A stretch of 18,164 nucleotides of DNA from positions 1 through 18,164 of the forward strand of contig JAEUMX010000113.1 in the NCBI GenBank assembly GCA_016791285.1, given 5' to 3'. The notes below the pieces were generated by a model. That model saw only the letters and a program-made list of their open reading frames with translations. It did no database searches and was not told where the DNA came from. This stretch comes from Burkholderiales bacterium (GTDB lineage Bacteria; Pseudomonadota; Gammaproteobacteria; Burkholderiales; JAEUMW01). This document shows positions 6,989-15,225 of the stretch, in pieces (positions within the stretch are counted from its first letter, which is position 1; every line of letters begins with the position of its first letter). Made by a program: the position numbers and the translations under genes.

Positions 6989-7975
6989 TCACAGCCAGCC
7001 TGCCCGCTTCAACCGCCGATACACCAGCACGCAAATCGTGAGCATCACCCCCAGTATCAAGGGGTAGCCGAAGCTCCATCCGAGCTCCGGCATTTTCTCA
7101 AAATTCATGCCGTAGATGCCACCGATCATGGTGGGGATGGCGAGAATCGCGCCCCAGCCGGCAAGACGCTTCATCACCTCGTTGTGTTTCAGGGAGAGCA
7201 GCGTGAGATTGACGGTGAGCGCGGTGTTCACCATCTCCCGTCCCGACTCCACCACTTCGAGAATGCTGTGCGCGTGGTCCGAAACATCCCGGAAATACGG
7301 TCGGATCTCCTCCGCGATCAGGGATCGATGCAGCGGAAGATCATTGCAGATCTGCACCACGGGCAGCACGGCGCGCCGCACCGCCATCATTTTCGACTTG
7401 AGCACGTAGGCGTTCTCGACCGCGTCGCGATCCGTGCGCGATCGGAAAACGCCCTCCTCGATCGCTTCGAGCTCGTCCTCGAGATCGCCCACGATCGGAA
7501 AATACTGGTCCATCACGAAGTCGAGCACGGCGTAGAGTATGAAACCCGGACCCTTGCCGAGCAGCTCCGGCGAATACTCGCAACGGCTGCGCACATCGGT
7601 GTAGGCCGACGACGCGCCGTGCCGCACCGTGACCACGTAACGCGGGCCGACGAAGATGTGGGTCTCGCCGAAGAGCAGGTCACCGTTGTCCATGCGTGCG
7701 GTGCGCAGGACGACGAAGAGCGTCTCGCCGTACGCCTCGAGCTTCGGTCGCTGATGGGCACGCCAGGCATCCTCCACCGCGAGATCGTGCAGGCAGAACT
7801 CCTCCTGGACTTCGCGCATGAGCGGCTCGTCGGGTTCGTACAGACCGAGCCAGACGAAGGTACCCGCCTGTGCCACGAAGTCGCTGATCTCCTCGACGGT
7901 GATGTCGCGAATCCTCCTGCCGTCGCGATATGCGACGCAGTTCACGACCATCCCCATGCCGTCCCGATTCCCCAT
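6989..7975 (-). CDS. corA: CorA-family Mg2+/divalent cation transporter
   Basis: 328 residues, normal for CorA, which forms a pentameric inner-membrane channel for Mg2+ (also Co2+, Ni2+). The signature GMN is at residues 289-291 (IYGMNFEKMPELGW) at the end of the first transmembrane helix (WGAILAIPTMIGGI). A second helix (YPLILGVMLTICVLVY) and a basic C-terminus RRLKRAGWL follow. The long acidic and helical N-terminal part is the cytoplasmic domain. The ATG at 7975 has AAAGGA six to eight bases upstream. Internal ATGs at 7957 and 7951 would start nearer the usual MVVNCVAYRDG N-terminus but have poorer sites. It lies 63 bp downstream of queG on the same strand. CorA-family paralogues with other metal preferences or efflux roles exist, so substrate is inferred. 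Confidence 0.93.
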   Translation of the reverse strand: MGNRDGMGMVVNCVAYRDGRRIRDITVEEISDFVAQAGTFVWLGLYEPDEPLMREVQEEFCLHDLAVEDAWRAHQRPKLEAYGETLFVVLRTARMDNGDLLFGETHIFVGPRYVVTVRHGASSAYTDVRSRCEYSPELLGKGPGFILYAVLDFVMDQYFPIVGDLEDELEAIEEGVFRSRTDRDAVENAYVLKSKMMAVRRAVLPVVQICNDLPLHRSLIAEEIRPYFRDVSDHAHSILEVVESGREMVNTALTVNLTLLSLKHNEVMKRLAGWGAILAIPTMIGGIYGMNFEKMPELGWSFGYPLILGVMLTICVLVYRRLKRAGWL

Positions 7976-8038
7976 CGACCGTCCTTTCAGAATCCCACCA
8001 CCTGCCCGTCCCGCGTGACGCCCGCGCCCACGCCAGCG

Positions 8039-9172
8039 TCAGATCACATGGCCCGTACCCGCCTGCTGATTCTGCCCCTGATCGGCCGTCCGCGCCATGA
8101 TCCGGACATGCCGCGTCAGCGCCCACGCGACATGCTCGCGCACCAGCGCCGACGGATGCGCCGCGCGCGCGCGCAGCGCCGCGACGATGTGCGGCGAAGC
8201 GTCCGCGTTCCCGAGACCGACCGCGAGGTTGCGCAACCACCGCTCGTAGCCGATGCGCCGGATCGGGCTGCCTTCGAGCCGCGTCTCGAAATCGTTCTCG
8301 GTCCATGCGAAAAGATCCAGGAGCGTTGCATCGTCGAGACCGTTGCGCACGGCGAAATCGGGCTCGGCCGTGGGCACCGCGAAGCGGTTCCACGGGCAGG
8401 CGAGCTGGCAGTCGTCGCAGCCATAGACGCGGTTGCCGATCAGGGGGCGCAGCGCTTCGGGAATGCTGCCCGGATGCTCGATGGTGAGATACGAGATGCA
8501 GCGGCGCGCATCGAGCTGGTAGGGGGCCACGATCGCCCCCGTCGGACAGATGTCGAGGCAGCGCGTGCAGGTGCCGCAGTGCTCGTCCGCCGGCGCATCG
8601 ACGGGCAGCGGCAGATCGGTGAGGAGCTCGCCCAGGAAGAACCAGGAGCCGGCCTCGCGCGAGAGCAGCAAGGTATGCTTGCCGCGCCACCCGAGTCCGG
8701 CGCGCGCTGCGATCTCGACTTCCAGCACCGGACCGCTGTCGGTGAAGACTCGATAGCCGAAGTCCCCCACCTCGGCCGCGATCCGATCGGCGAGCCTTTG
8801 CAGGCGCCGCCGCATGACCTTGTGGTAGTCGCGGCCGAGCGCATAGCGGGAGACGAACGCGCGGCTGTGATCGCCGATCACCGACCAGCTCTCGTTCGCC
8901 GCCGCCGGCAGGTAATCCATGCGCACCGAGATCACGCGCACGGTGCCGGGCACCAGTTCGTGCGGACGCGCGCGGCGGGTGCCGTGGCGTGCCATATAAT
9001 CCATCGCGCCGTGCCAGCCGCGGTCGAGCCAGGCGATCAGGCGCGCTTCCGCGTCGCCGAGATCGGTGCCGGATATGCCGACCCGCTGGAACCCGAGCGC
9101 GCGGCCCCACGCCTTGATTCGCCGTGCGAGCAGCCGCGAATCCGAACGTTCGAGAGCAGAGTGCGCATGCAT
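8039..9172 (-). CDS. queG: Epoxyqueuosine reductase QueG
   Basis: Cobalamin-dependent iron-sulfur enzyme that reduces epoxyqueuosine to queuosine in tRNA, the last step of queuosine synthesis. 377 residues from the ATG at 9172; the frame is open a further 41 codons upstream, but that part does not match the family. Visible features are RVGISGTD at the N-terminal domain, FTDSGPVLE (about 144-152, with the conserved Asp of the active site), and two [4Fe-4S] sets. The cluster cysteines are at about 199, 202, 205, 209 (CGTCTRCLDICP) and 225, 252, 255, 259 (including CDDCQLACPWN). The C-terminal ~70 residues look like HEAT-like repeats that bind tRNA. The start codon overlaps that of tsaE on the other strand. 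Confidence 0.95.
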   Translation of the reverse strand: MHAHSALERSDSRLLARRIKAWGRALGFQRVGISGTDLGDAEARLIAWLDRGWHGAMDYMARHGTRRARPHELVPGTVRVISVRMDYLPAAANESWSVIGDHSRAFVSRYALGRDYHKVMRRRLQRLADRIAAEVGDFGYRVFTDSGPVLEVEIAARAGLGWRGKHTLLLSREAGSWFFLGELLTDLPLPVDAPADEHCGTCTRCLDICPTGAIVAPYQLDARRCISYLTIEHPGSIPEALRPLIGNRVYGCDDCQLACPWNRFAVPTAEPDFAVRNGLDDATLLDLFAWTENDFETRLEGSPIRRIGYERWLRNLAVGLGNADASPHIVAALRARAAHPSALVREHVAWALTRHVRIMARTADQGQNQQAGTGHVI

Positions 9173-9688
9173 AGCACCGATGGTAACCGTTCCGCCGGGG
9201 TGCTGACAGGGCACCTCGGGGACGAGGCCGCCACACTTGCCCTGGGTGCCGCACTCGCCGCCGCGCTCGAACCGGGACTCGTACTCCACCTCCACGGCGA
9301 TCTGGGCGCCGGCAAGACCGCGCTGGTGCGCGGCTGTCTGCTGAGCCTCGGTTGCCGCGAAAAAGTCAAAAGTCCGAGCTATACTCTGGTTGAACTTTAC
9401 TCACTTTCTAACTTAAACTTTTATCATTTTGATTTTTATAGAATCAAATCGCCCAGTGAGTGGGATGCCACAGGCTTTGAGGAATACTTCGACCAAACCG
9501 CGGTCTGCGCGGTGGAATGGCCCGAAAAAGCCGGGCCCCGGCTCCCCGGACCAGACCTGCGGATCTGCCTGGCGTATGCCGCCAACGGGCGCACTTTCGA
9601 GATCGCAGCACACACCGAGCGGGGGGCGCGTTGCCTGAGCAGACTGCGCACGGCCATCGCGCAGCCTCGGCCGCGCCCCGCCCGCTGA
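9167..9688 (+). CDS. tsaE: tRNA t6A biosynthesis ATPase TsaE
   Basis: ATPase of the TsaBDE complex that makes threonylcarbamoyl-adenosine at tRNA position 37. 173 residues from the ATG at 9167 (family about 150-160). Walker A GDLGAGKT lies at about 44-51, followed by SPSYTLVELY, YHFDFYRI and EWPEKAG (about 117-123), all typical. The start is uncertain. GTG at 9161, ATG at 9167 and GTG at 9200 are in frame; the last gives 162 residues starting next to the conserved region, and none has a strong Shine-Dalgarno. The reading frame is open for more than 1.9 kb upstream, but that part is antisense to queG and corA and is not coding. An AT-rich patch interrupts the otherwise GC-rich gene. The amiC-like gene starts inside its 3' end. 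Confidence 0.93.
   Translation: MHSTDGNRSAGVLTGHLGDEAATLALGAALAAALEPGLVLHLHGDLGAGKTALVRGCLLSLGCREKVKSPSYTLVELYSLSNLNFYHFDFYRIKSPSEWDATGFEEYFDQTAVCAVEWPEKAGPRLPGPDLRICLAYAANGRTFEIAAHTERGARCLSRLRTAIAQPRPRPAR
9376..9450 (+). other. AT-rich patch within tsaE, possible internal promoter
   Basis: About 27% GC by hand count over 75 bases (20 of 75), inside a gene and window that are otherwise strongly GC-rich. It encodes the part after SPSYT, with Leu, Asn, Phe, Tyr and Ile codons ending in A or T. It contains TTGAAC (9390-9395) and, after 18 bases, TAAACT (9414-9419), a possible sigma-70 -35/-10 pair that could drive amiC. The promoter match is moderate and any AT-rich stretch yields such hits. 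Confidence 0.4.
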
Positions 9689-11088
9689 ACGCGCTTTTCG
9701 CATCGCCGCTCTGGGGCGCATGCGCCCGTTTCGGGCTGCTTGCGGCGCTGCTCGCCGCCTGCCTCATTCCCAGCCTCTCCGCCCTGGCCCAGGAGACGCG
9801 GCTGATTGCGGCGCGCGTGTGGCCAGCGGCCGAGTACACGCGCATCACCCTCGAATCGGCGACGCCAATCAAGTACACCCTGATGACGGTAAAGAACCCC
9901 GAACGGCTCGTGCTCGACCTCGAAGGGGTGACGGGAAGCCCAGAGGTGGAAGGTCTGGCGACGAAGATCATGCGCGACGATCCCAACATCCAGTCGTTGC
10001 GCGTGGGGCGTTTCAAGCCAGGCGTGCTGCGCGTCGTGCTCGACTTGAAGGGCGAAGCACAACCTCAGGTCTTCAGCCTCCCCCCGGTCGCCGACTACGG
10101 CTACCGCCTGGTGGTGGACGTCTATCCGCTCACGCCGCCCGACCCGCTGATGGCGCTCGTCGCGAAGAGCGAGCGTGAACAGGAAGCCGCACTCAAATCC
10201 GCAACGCCCGAACCAGAGCCCGCACCTGCGCCGGTCGCGACGGTGCCGAATCTGGTCCTGAAGCCGCACGACGAGGCGGTCCGCGAAGCGCTCGCACAAC
10301 GAGACAAGCCGGGCCCGGCGCCGAAAAGAGCCCGTGCCGCCCCGGGCCGCACGCTCACCGTCGCCATCGACGCCGGCCACGGCGGCGAGGACCCCGGCGC
10401 CAAAGGTCGCAGCGGCACGGTCGAAAAGAACGTGACGCTCGCCATCGCGCGCCGCCTCAAGGCCAAGCTCGACCGGGAGCCGGGACTGCGCGGCATGCTG
10501 ATCCGCGACGGCGACTATTTCATCCCGCTGCAGAGCCGGGTCGAGAAAGCACGCAGGGTGCAGGCCGATCTTTTCGTATCGATCCACGCCGACGCCTTCA
10601 TCGAACCGCGGGCACGCGGCTCGTCGGTGTTCGCCCTGTCGGACCGCGGCGCCACGTCGGTCGCCGCACGCTGGCTCGCGAAACGCGAGAACGACGCGGA
10701 CCTGATCGGCGGCGTCAATATCGACGTGGCCGACTATTACCTCAAGAAAACCCTGCTCGATCTGCAGCAGACCGCCACCATCAACGACAGCCTTCGTCTC
10801 GGCCGGTCGGTGCTCTCGGAGTTGGGCGAGATCAATACGCTGCACAAGGCGGAAGTGGAGCAGGCCGGCTTCGCGGTGCTGAAAGCGCCCGACATACCCT
10901 CGATCCTGGTGGAGACCGCGTTCATCACCAATCCGGAAGAGGAAGCGCGGCTCAGGTCGCCCGCCTACCAGGAGAAGATGGCCGACGCCGTGGTCGCCGG
11001 CATCAAGCGCTACTTCGCGCGCAATCCTCCGGTCACGCGTCCGCCGCGCGTAGCCGCCGCGCGCTTCGGAGATTCGCACAGGGATTGA
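9631..11088 (+). CDS. amiC: N-acetylmuramoyl-L-alanine amidase, AmiC-like
   Basis: Periplasmic zinc amidase that cleaves peptidoglycan at the septum. Taken from TTG at 9631 it has 485 residues. An ATG at 9517 is also in frame but would bury the signal peptide ~70 residues in and overlap tsaE by 172 bases. The hydrophobic stretch FGLLAALLAACLIPSLSALA (about 34-53) with ALA|Q is a Sec-type signal; LAAC within it is a weak lipobox alternative. An AMIN domain (about 55-165, septal targeting) is followed by a Pro/Ala-rich linker and the Amidase_3 domain, with zinc and catalytic residues in AIDAGHGGEDPGAKG, TVEKN, FVSIHADAF and VETAFITNPEEE. In many betaproteobacteria tsaE-amiC is followed by mutL; here it is not. 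The TTG start overlaps tsaE by 58 bases. Confidence 0.9.
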   Translation: MPEQTAHGHRAASAAPRPLNALFASPLWGACARFGLLAALLAACLIPSLSALAQETRLIAARVWPAAEYTRITLESATPIKYTLMTVKNPERLVLDLEGVTGSPEVEGLATKIMRDDPNIQSLRVGRFKPGVLRVVLDLKGEAQPQVFSLPPVADYGYRLVVDVYPLTPPDPLMALVAKSEREQEAALKSATPEPEPAPAPVATVPNLVLKPHDEAVREALAQRDKPGPAPKRARAAPGRTLTVAIDAGHGGEDPGAKGRSGTVEKNVTLAIARRLKAKLDREPGLRGMLIRDGDYFIPLQSRVEKARRVQADLFVSIHADAFIEPRARGSSVFALSDRGATSVAARWLAKRENDADLIGGVNIDVADYYLKKTLLDLQQTATINDSLRLGRSVLSELGEINTLHKAEVEQAGFAVLKAPDIPSILVETAFITNPEEEARLRSPAYQEKMADAVVAGIKRYFARNPPVTRPPRVAAARFGDSHRD

Positions 11089-11114
11089 CAACTTTCGCGT
11101 AACATGTCGATGCT
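11085..11114 (+). promoter_or_regulatory. Possible promoter for iorA-iorB
   Basis: A perfect -35 hexamer TTGACA (11085-11090) overlaps the amiC stop codon. The best -10 at normal spacing is poor (GATGCT at 11109-11114, three of six). The 63-bp gap is less GC-rich than its surroundings, as expected for a promoter, but the assignment is weak. Confidence 0.3.
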
Positions 11115-11151
11115 CTGTCGTACCAATAACTAGCATCAATGCGAGGAGTAG

Positions 11152-11610
11152 ATGATCTCGGTCACGATCAACGGCGTCGCTCACCGCCTGGACGCTGATC
11201 CAGACACACCCCTCTTGTGGGTGCTGCGCGACACGCTCGGCCTCACCGGCACCAAGTACGGCTGCGGCATCGCACAGTGCGGCGCGTGCACGGTGCACGT
11301 CGATGGCGAGCCGACACGTGCCTGCGTGACGCCGGTTTCGTCGGTCGCCGGGAAGATCGTCCTCACCATCGAGGGCCTCTCGAAGTCGGGTGAACATCCT
11401 GTGCAGCAGGCGTGGCTGGAGCTGGATGTCGTGCAGTGCGGCTATTGCCAGTCGGGGCAGATCATGACGGCGGCGGCACTGCTCGCAAAGACGCCGAAAC
11501 CCTCCGACGCCCAGATCAACGAGACCATGAGCGGCGTGCTCTGTCGCTGCGGGACCTATCAGCGCATCCGCGCCGCCATCAAGCGCGTCGGCGGCTTCCA
11601 GGAGTCGTGA
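11152..11610 (+). CDS. iorA: Isoquinoline 1-oxidoreductase-type [2Fe-2S] small subunit
   Basis: Small electron-transfer subunit of a molybdenum hydroxylase of the xanthine oxidase family. 152 residues, usual length. The N-terminal plant-ferredoxin-type [2Fe-2S] cluster has Cys38, 43, 46 and 58 ([15 protein letters not shown]...RAC). The C-terminal helical [2Fe-2S] domain has Cys96, 99, 131 and 133 (CGYCQSGQ and [15 protein letters not shown]). A GAGGAG Shine-Dalgarno stands a few bases before the ATG. Its stop overlaps the start of iorB (TGATG), so the two are coupled. It has no signal peptide and must be carried out with its Tat-signalled partner. The true substrate is unknown; isoquinoline is only the family name. 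Confidence 0.93.
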   Translation: MISVTINGVAHRLDADPDTPLLWVLRDTLGLTGTKYGCGIAQCGACTVHVDGEPTRACVTPVSSVAGKIVLTIEGLSKSGEHPVQQAWLELDVVQCGYCQSGQIMTAAALLAKTPKPSDAQINETMSGVLCRCGTYQRIRAAIKRVGGFQES

Positions 11611-13811
11611 TGGGCCAGGACCCGGATTCGGATCGCCGCGCGTTTCTCAAGGCGACGGCAGCCGCCGGTGGCGCGCTCGTCATCGGCTTCTACCTGCCGG
11701 GCGGCGGGGTGCCGAAGGCGCTGGCAGCGCCGCGACCGGGCGCCTCCCCCGCGCCGTTCGCACCCAACGCCTTCATCCGGATCGCCCCCGACGAGTCCGT
11801 GACCATCCTCTGCAACAAGTCCGAGATGGGCCAGGGTGTCTACACGGCGCTGCCGATGATCGCCGCGGATGAGATGGACGCGGACTGGAGCCGGGTGCGC
11901 GTGGAAGCCGCGCCGGCCGCCCCGCCGTACTTCCATACGACATTCGGCATCCAGGTCACCGGCGGCAGCACCAGCGTCAACTCCTCGTTCGACCAGCTGC
12001 GCAAGGCGGGCGCGATCGCGCGCATCATGCTCGTCGCCGCGGCGGCCGAAAGCTGGAAAGTGGAACCCGCGACCTGCCGCGCCGAGAACGGATACGTGCT
12101 CCACGAAGCGACCGGCAGACGGCTCTCGTTCGGGCAACTCGCGGCGAAGGCGGCGACCCTCGCCCCGCCGACCGACCCGAAGCTCAAGAGTCCGACCGAC
12201 TTCAAGCTGATCGGGCGTCCGGTGCGTCGTATCGACGGTCGCGCCAAGGTGACTGGGCAGGCGAAGTTCGGCATCGATGTGAAGGTGCCCGGGATGCTCA
12301 CCGCCGTCATCGCGCGCCCGCCCGTGTTCGGCGGCACCGTCAAGAGCTTCAACGCCGACAAGGCCAAGGCGGTTCCGGGCGTAAAGCGCATCGTGCAGAT
12401 CGATACCGGCATCGCCGTGCTCGCCGACGGGTTCTGGCCCGCCAAGCTGGGGCGCGATGCGCTCGAGATCACGTGGAACGATGGACCGCTCGCCACGCTC
12501 GACAGCACGACGCAGCGCAAGCAATACGAAGAGCTGGCGCGCCTCGACGGGTCGGCGGCGGCAGTGGCGGCCACGCGCGGCGATGTGCATGCTGCGCTCG
12601 CCCGCGCCGAGAAGAAGCTCGAGGCGGTGTACGAGGTGCCCTACCTCGCGCACGCGACCATGGAGCCGCTCAACTGCGTCGCGCACGTGCGGGCCGACGG
12701 GGTCGAGATCTGGGTCGGTACGCAGATGCAGACCACTGATCAGGCAGCGGCGGCGCAGATTGCCGGCGTCAGGCCGGAGCGCGTCGTCATCCACACCATG
12801 TTCCTGGGCGGTGGCTTCGGGCGCCGCGCCAATCCCGCCGCCGATTTCGTGAAGGAGGCGGTGAAGGTTTCCAAGGCGGCGGGCGTTCCGGTGAAGGTCG
12901 TGTGGACGCGCGAGGATGACATGCGCGGCGGCTACTATCGGCCGCGCACCTACAACGTGGTCCGCGCCGGACTCGACGTGAACGGCCTCCCGATTGCGTG
13001 GCAGCACCGCATCGTCGGCCAGTCCATCATCCTGGGCACGCCATTCGAGCCGATGCTGCTCAAGGCGGAGCTCGACATGACCCAGGTCGAGGGCTCGGCC
13101 GAGATGGACTACCAGATCCCGAACTTTCTCGTCGAATACAAGATGGCACCGCGCGGCGTGCCGGTGCTGTGGTGGCGCTCGGTCGGCCACAGTTTCACTG
13201 CCTTCGTGAAAGAGTGCTTCATCGACGAGTGCGCGGTCGCGGCGAAGCAGGACCCGGTCGCCTATCGCCGGCTGCTACTGGTCGACCATCCGCGCGTGCG
13301 CGGGGTGATGGACCTCGCGGCGGAGAAGGCGGGCTGGGGTCGGCAGCTGCCGCAGGGCCGCACCATGGGTATCGCCGTGCACGAATCGTTCGGCAGCCTC
13401 GTCGCGCAGGTCGCGGAAGTGTCCGTGTCGCCGGCGGGGGAGGTCACCGTCCACCGTGTCGTATGCGCGGTGGACTGCGGGCCGATCGTCAACCCGGACA
13501 CCGTGCGCGCGCAGATGGAATCCGGCATCGTCTTCGGCCTCTCGGCGGCGCTGTACGGGCGCATCACGTTCAAGGACGGACGGGTGGAGCAGAGCAACTT
13601 CCACGACTACCCGATTCTGCGCATGAACGCGATGCCGAGTATCGAGGTGTTCCTCGTCGACAGCATGGCGCCCATGGGGGGCGTCGGCGAGCCGGGCACC
13701 CCGCCCATCGCACCCGCCGTCGCCAACGCGATCTTCGCGGCGACCGGCAAGCGGATCCGCCGGCTGCCGATCGATCCGGACGAGCTCAAAGCGAAGCGCG
13801 GTGAGACGTAA
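11610..13811 (+). CDS. iorB: Isoquinoline 1-oxidoreductase-type molybdopterin subunit, Tat-exported
   Basis: Large catalytic subunit of the IorAB-type molybdenum hydroxylase, 733 residues from the ATG overlapping the iorA stop, with AGGAG five bases upstream. The N-terminus carries a twin-arginine signal ([22 protein letters not shown] at 9-10), so the folded, cofactor-loaded complex is exported to the periplasm. Further features are [18 protein letters not shown] (cofactor-binding region), [22 protein letters not shown] (a/b hammerhead entry), [16 protein letters not shown] (about 397-412), and near the C-terminus [10 protein letters not shown], where Glu694 fits the catalytic glutamate of the family. 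Enzymes like this oxidise N-heterocycles or aldehydes and usually donate to a cytochrome c or quinone. No cytochrome c gene is adjacent, so the electron acceptor is not evident. Confidence 0.92.
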   Translation: MGQDPDSDRRAFLKATAAAGGALVIGFYLPGGGVPKALAAPRPGASPAPFAPNAFIRIAPDESVTILCNKSEMGQGVYTALPMIAADEMDADWSRVRVEAAPAAPPYFHTTFGIQVTGGSTSVNSSFDQLRKAGAIARIMLVAAAAESWKVEPATCRAENGYVLHEATGRRLSFGQLAAKAATLAPPTDPKLKSPTDFKLIGRPVRRIDGRAKVTGQAKFGIDVKVPGMLTAVIARPPVFGGTVKSFNADKAKAVPGVKRIVQIDTGIAVLADGFWPAKLGRDALEITWNDGPLATLDSTTQRKQYEELARLDGSAAAVAATRGDVHAALARAEKKLEAVYEVPYLAHATMEPLNCVAHVRADGVEIWVGTQMQTTDQAAAAQIAGVRPERVVIHTMFLGGGFGRRANPAADFVKEAVKVSKAAGVPVKVVWTREDDMRGGYYRPRTYNVVRAGLDVNGLPIAWQHRIVGQSIILGTPFEPMLLKAELDMTQVEGSAEMDYQIPNFLVEYKMAPRGVPVLWWRSVGHSFTAFVKECFIDECAVAAKQDPVAYRRLLLVDHPRVRGVMDLAAEKAGWGRQLPQGRTMGIAVHESFGSLVAQVAEVSVSPAGEVTVHRVVCAVDCGPIVNPDTVRAQMESGIVFGLSAALYGRITFKDGRVEQSNFHDYPILRMNAMPSIEVFLVDSMAPMGGVGEPGTPPIAPAVANAIFAATGKRIRRLPIDPDELKAKRGET

Positions 13812-13841
13812 CGGATTCCTGCCGACCCGGTCAAACGCCGC

Positions 13842-14444
13842 TTGATCGGCGGTCTTCTTCTAGCCGCAGGCTCCGCCCGGCGCTTCGGCGGCGACAAGCT
13901 GCTCGCCTGCCTGCCCGACGACACACCGATCGCGGTCGCTGCTGCATCGACCCTGGTCGCGGTCCTGCCCCGGGTGGTGGCGGTCGTGCGCCCAGGTGCC
14001 GATGAGCTCGGCGCGGCGCTGCGCGAGTGCGGTACACAAGTGCTCGTCTGTCCGCGCGCGGGCGAAGGCATGGGAACGAGCCTCGCCTGGGGCGTGACTG
14101 CCACGCCTGACTGGACCGGATGGCTCGTCGCACTCGCCGACATGCCCTTCGTGAAAGCCGCGACCGTGACTGCTCTCGCGGCTGCCGTAGCGGACGGCGC
14201 TGCGATCGCGGCGCCCCGCTACCAGGACCGGCGCGGCCACCCCGTATGTTTCGGCGCGTGCTATCGCGAGGCGCTGGCCAACCTGGCCGGCGATCGCGGG
14301 GGCCGCGACCTCTTGGACGCGGCGGGCGATCGTCTTTATCTTTTCGACTGCGACGACCCTGGCGTGCTGACGGACATCGACACGCCCGCCGACCTCGCGC
14401 ATCTTCCGGGCGGAACCCTGAGGCGACATCGCGATTCAAATTGA
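13842..14444 (+). CDS. mocA: MocA-like molybdenum cofactor cytidylyltransferase
   Basis: MobA-like NTP transferase, 200 residues, cytoplasmic. MocA-type proteins add CMP to molybdopterin to form the cytosine-dinucleotide cofactor used by xanthine-oxidase-family enzymes such as IorAB encoded just upstream. The nucleotide-binding signature [18 protein letters not shown] (about 5-22), the metal-site motif LADMPFV, and [20 protein letters not shown] fit the MocA branch; family members often have GDxGAR where this has GDRGGR. The start is TTG at 13842 with no clear Shine-Dalgarno, 30 bp after the iorB stop, so translation is probably coupled. No XdhC/CoxI-type cofactor-insertion gene is visible nearby. 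Confidence 0.88.
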   Translation: MIGGLLLAAGSARRFGGDKLLACLPDDTPIAVAAASTLVAVLPRVVAVVRPGADELGAALRECGTQVLVCPRAGEGMGTSLAWGVTATPDWTGWLVALADMPFVKAATVTALAAAVADGAAIAAPRYQDRRGHPVCFGACYREALANLAGDRGGRDLLDAAGDRLYLFDCDDPGVLTDIDTPADLAHLPGGTLRRHRDSN

Positions 14445-14471
14445 GGTCTGGTCGATCTCGCCGGAGCTTGC

Positions 14472-15221
14472 ATGAAACGCCTGCTGCTTGCCGCAGCGTT
14501 GTCGGTATTTTCCCTCACCGCGCTCGCCGCGACCGAGTTTCAGACCGGTCTGCAGGCGTTGCGCAGCCGCGACTACGTCAAGGCGCTCACTGCGCTTGCC
14601 GCCTCCGCCGAGGCCGGCAACGCGCGTGCCGCGCAGCTGATCGCAGACATGTACGCGAGCGGGCGCGGCGTCGTCGCCAACCCCGGCATGGCGCTCCAGT
14701 GGCGACTGCGCGCGGCCGAGCTCGGTGATCCGGGCGCGCAGTTCACCGTCGGCGTGCAATACCTGCAGGGCAGCGGCGTGCCGCGGGATGCGAACCAGGC
14801 CGCGTACTGGCTCGAACAGGCAGCGCAGCAGGATCACCCGAACGCGGCGCTGGAGCTCGGACTCATGCAGCTCTCAGGCGCTCCCGCAACCGGCCTCGCC
14901 TGGATACGGCAGGCCGCGGATCAAGGTCTGTTCGAAGCGCAGCAGGTGCTCGCCGGCATCTACCGGAACGGGCAAGCGGGCGTGCCGAAGGATGCCGACG
15001 CAGCGTCGCGGTGGGAAGCGCTGGCCAGGCAGAACGCGCAGACCGGACGAGAGATCAACCAGGCGGCGATGCAGCAGCAGGATGCCATTGCCATCGCCCG
15101 CGACGCCTACCGCTACGCGCCGCGGTATGCCTACCCGTGGGCCTATCCGACGTGGGGCTTCGGCTGGGGCCGCTATAGCGGGTGGAACTATGGCGTCGGT
15201 GTCGGCGGCGTGTGGTGGTAG
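14472..15221 (+). CDS. Secreted Sel1-repeat (TPR-like) protein with aromatic Gly-rich tail
   Basis: 249 residues. A clear Sec signal peptide MKRLLLAAALSVFSLTALAA (cleavage after ALA) is preceded by GGAG at proper distance from the ATG. Three to four Sel1-like helical repeats follow (for example AAQLIADMYASGRGV, QFTVGVQYLQGSGV, AQQVLAGIYRNGQAGV, with WRLRAAELGDP-type linkers), covering about residues 45-185. Such repeats bind other proteins. The last ~45 residues are unusual, rich in Tyr, Trp, Gly and Pro (YAPRYAYPWAYPTWGFGWGR then GVGVGGVWW), and look disordered or surface-exposed. It lies 27 bp after mocA, probably in the same transcript, though a direct role with the molybdenum enzyme is not evident. 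It ends four bases from the convergent dadA stop. Confidence 0.85.
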   Translation: MKRLLLAAALSVFSLTALAATEFQTGLQALRSRDYVKALTALAASAEAGNARAAQLIADMYASGRGVVANPGMALQWRLRAAELGDPGAQFTVGVQYLQGSGVPRDANQAAYWLEQAAQQDHPNAALELGLMQLSGAPATGLAWIRQAADQGLFEAQQVLAGIYRNGQAGVPKDADAASRWEALARQNAQTGREINQAAMQQQDAIAIARDAYRYAPRYAYPWAYPTWGFGWGRYSGWNYGVGVGGVWW

Positions 15222-15225
15222 GCGT

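Noticed and set aside
7184..9166. Very long plus-strand open frame upstream of and continuous with tsaE (834 codons in all)
   Set aside because: It is antisense to corA and queG, whose protein families are certain. The translation is Arg/Asp/Glu/His-rich without family features until the TsaE part, as expected for a GC-rich shadow frame.
11100..11105. TAACAT as a -10 for the TTGACA before iorA
   Set aside because: Only nine bases separate it from the -35, too close for sigma-70.
11559..13190. 543-codon minus-strand frame opposite iorB
   Set aside because: Composition of a shadow frame, and opposed by a confident molybdenum hydroxylase reading.
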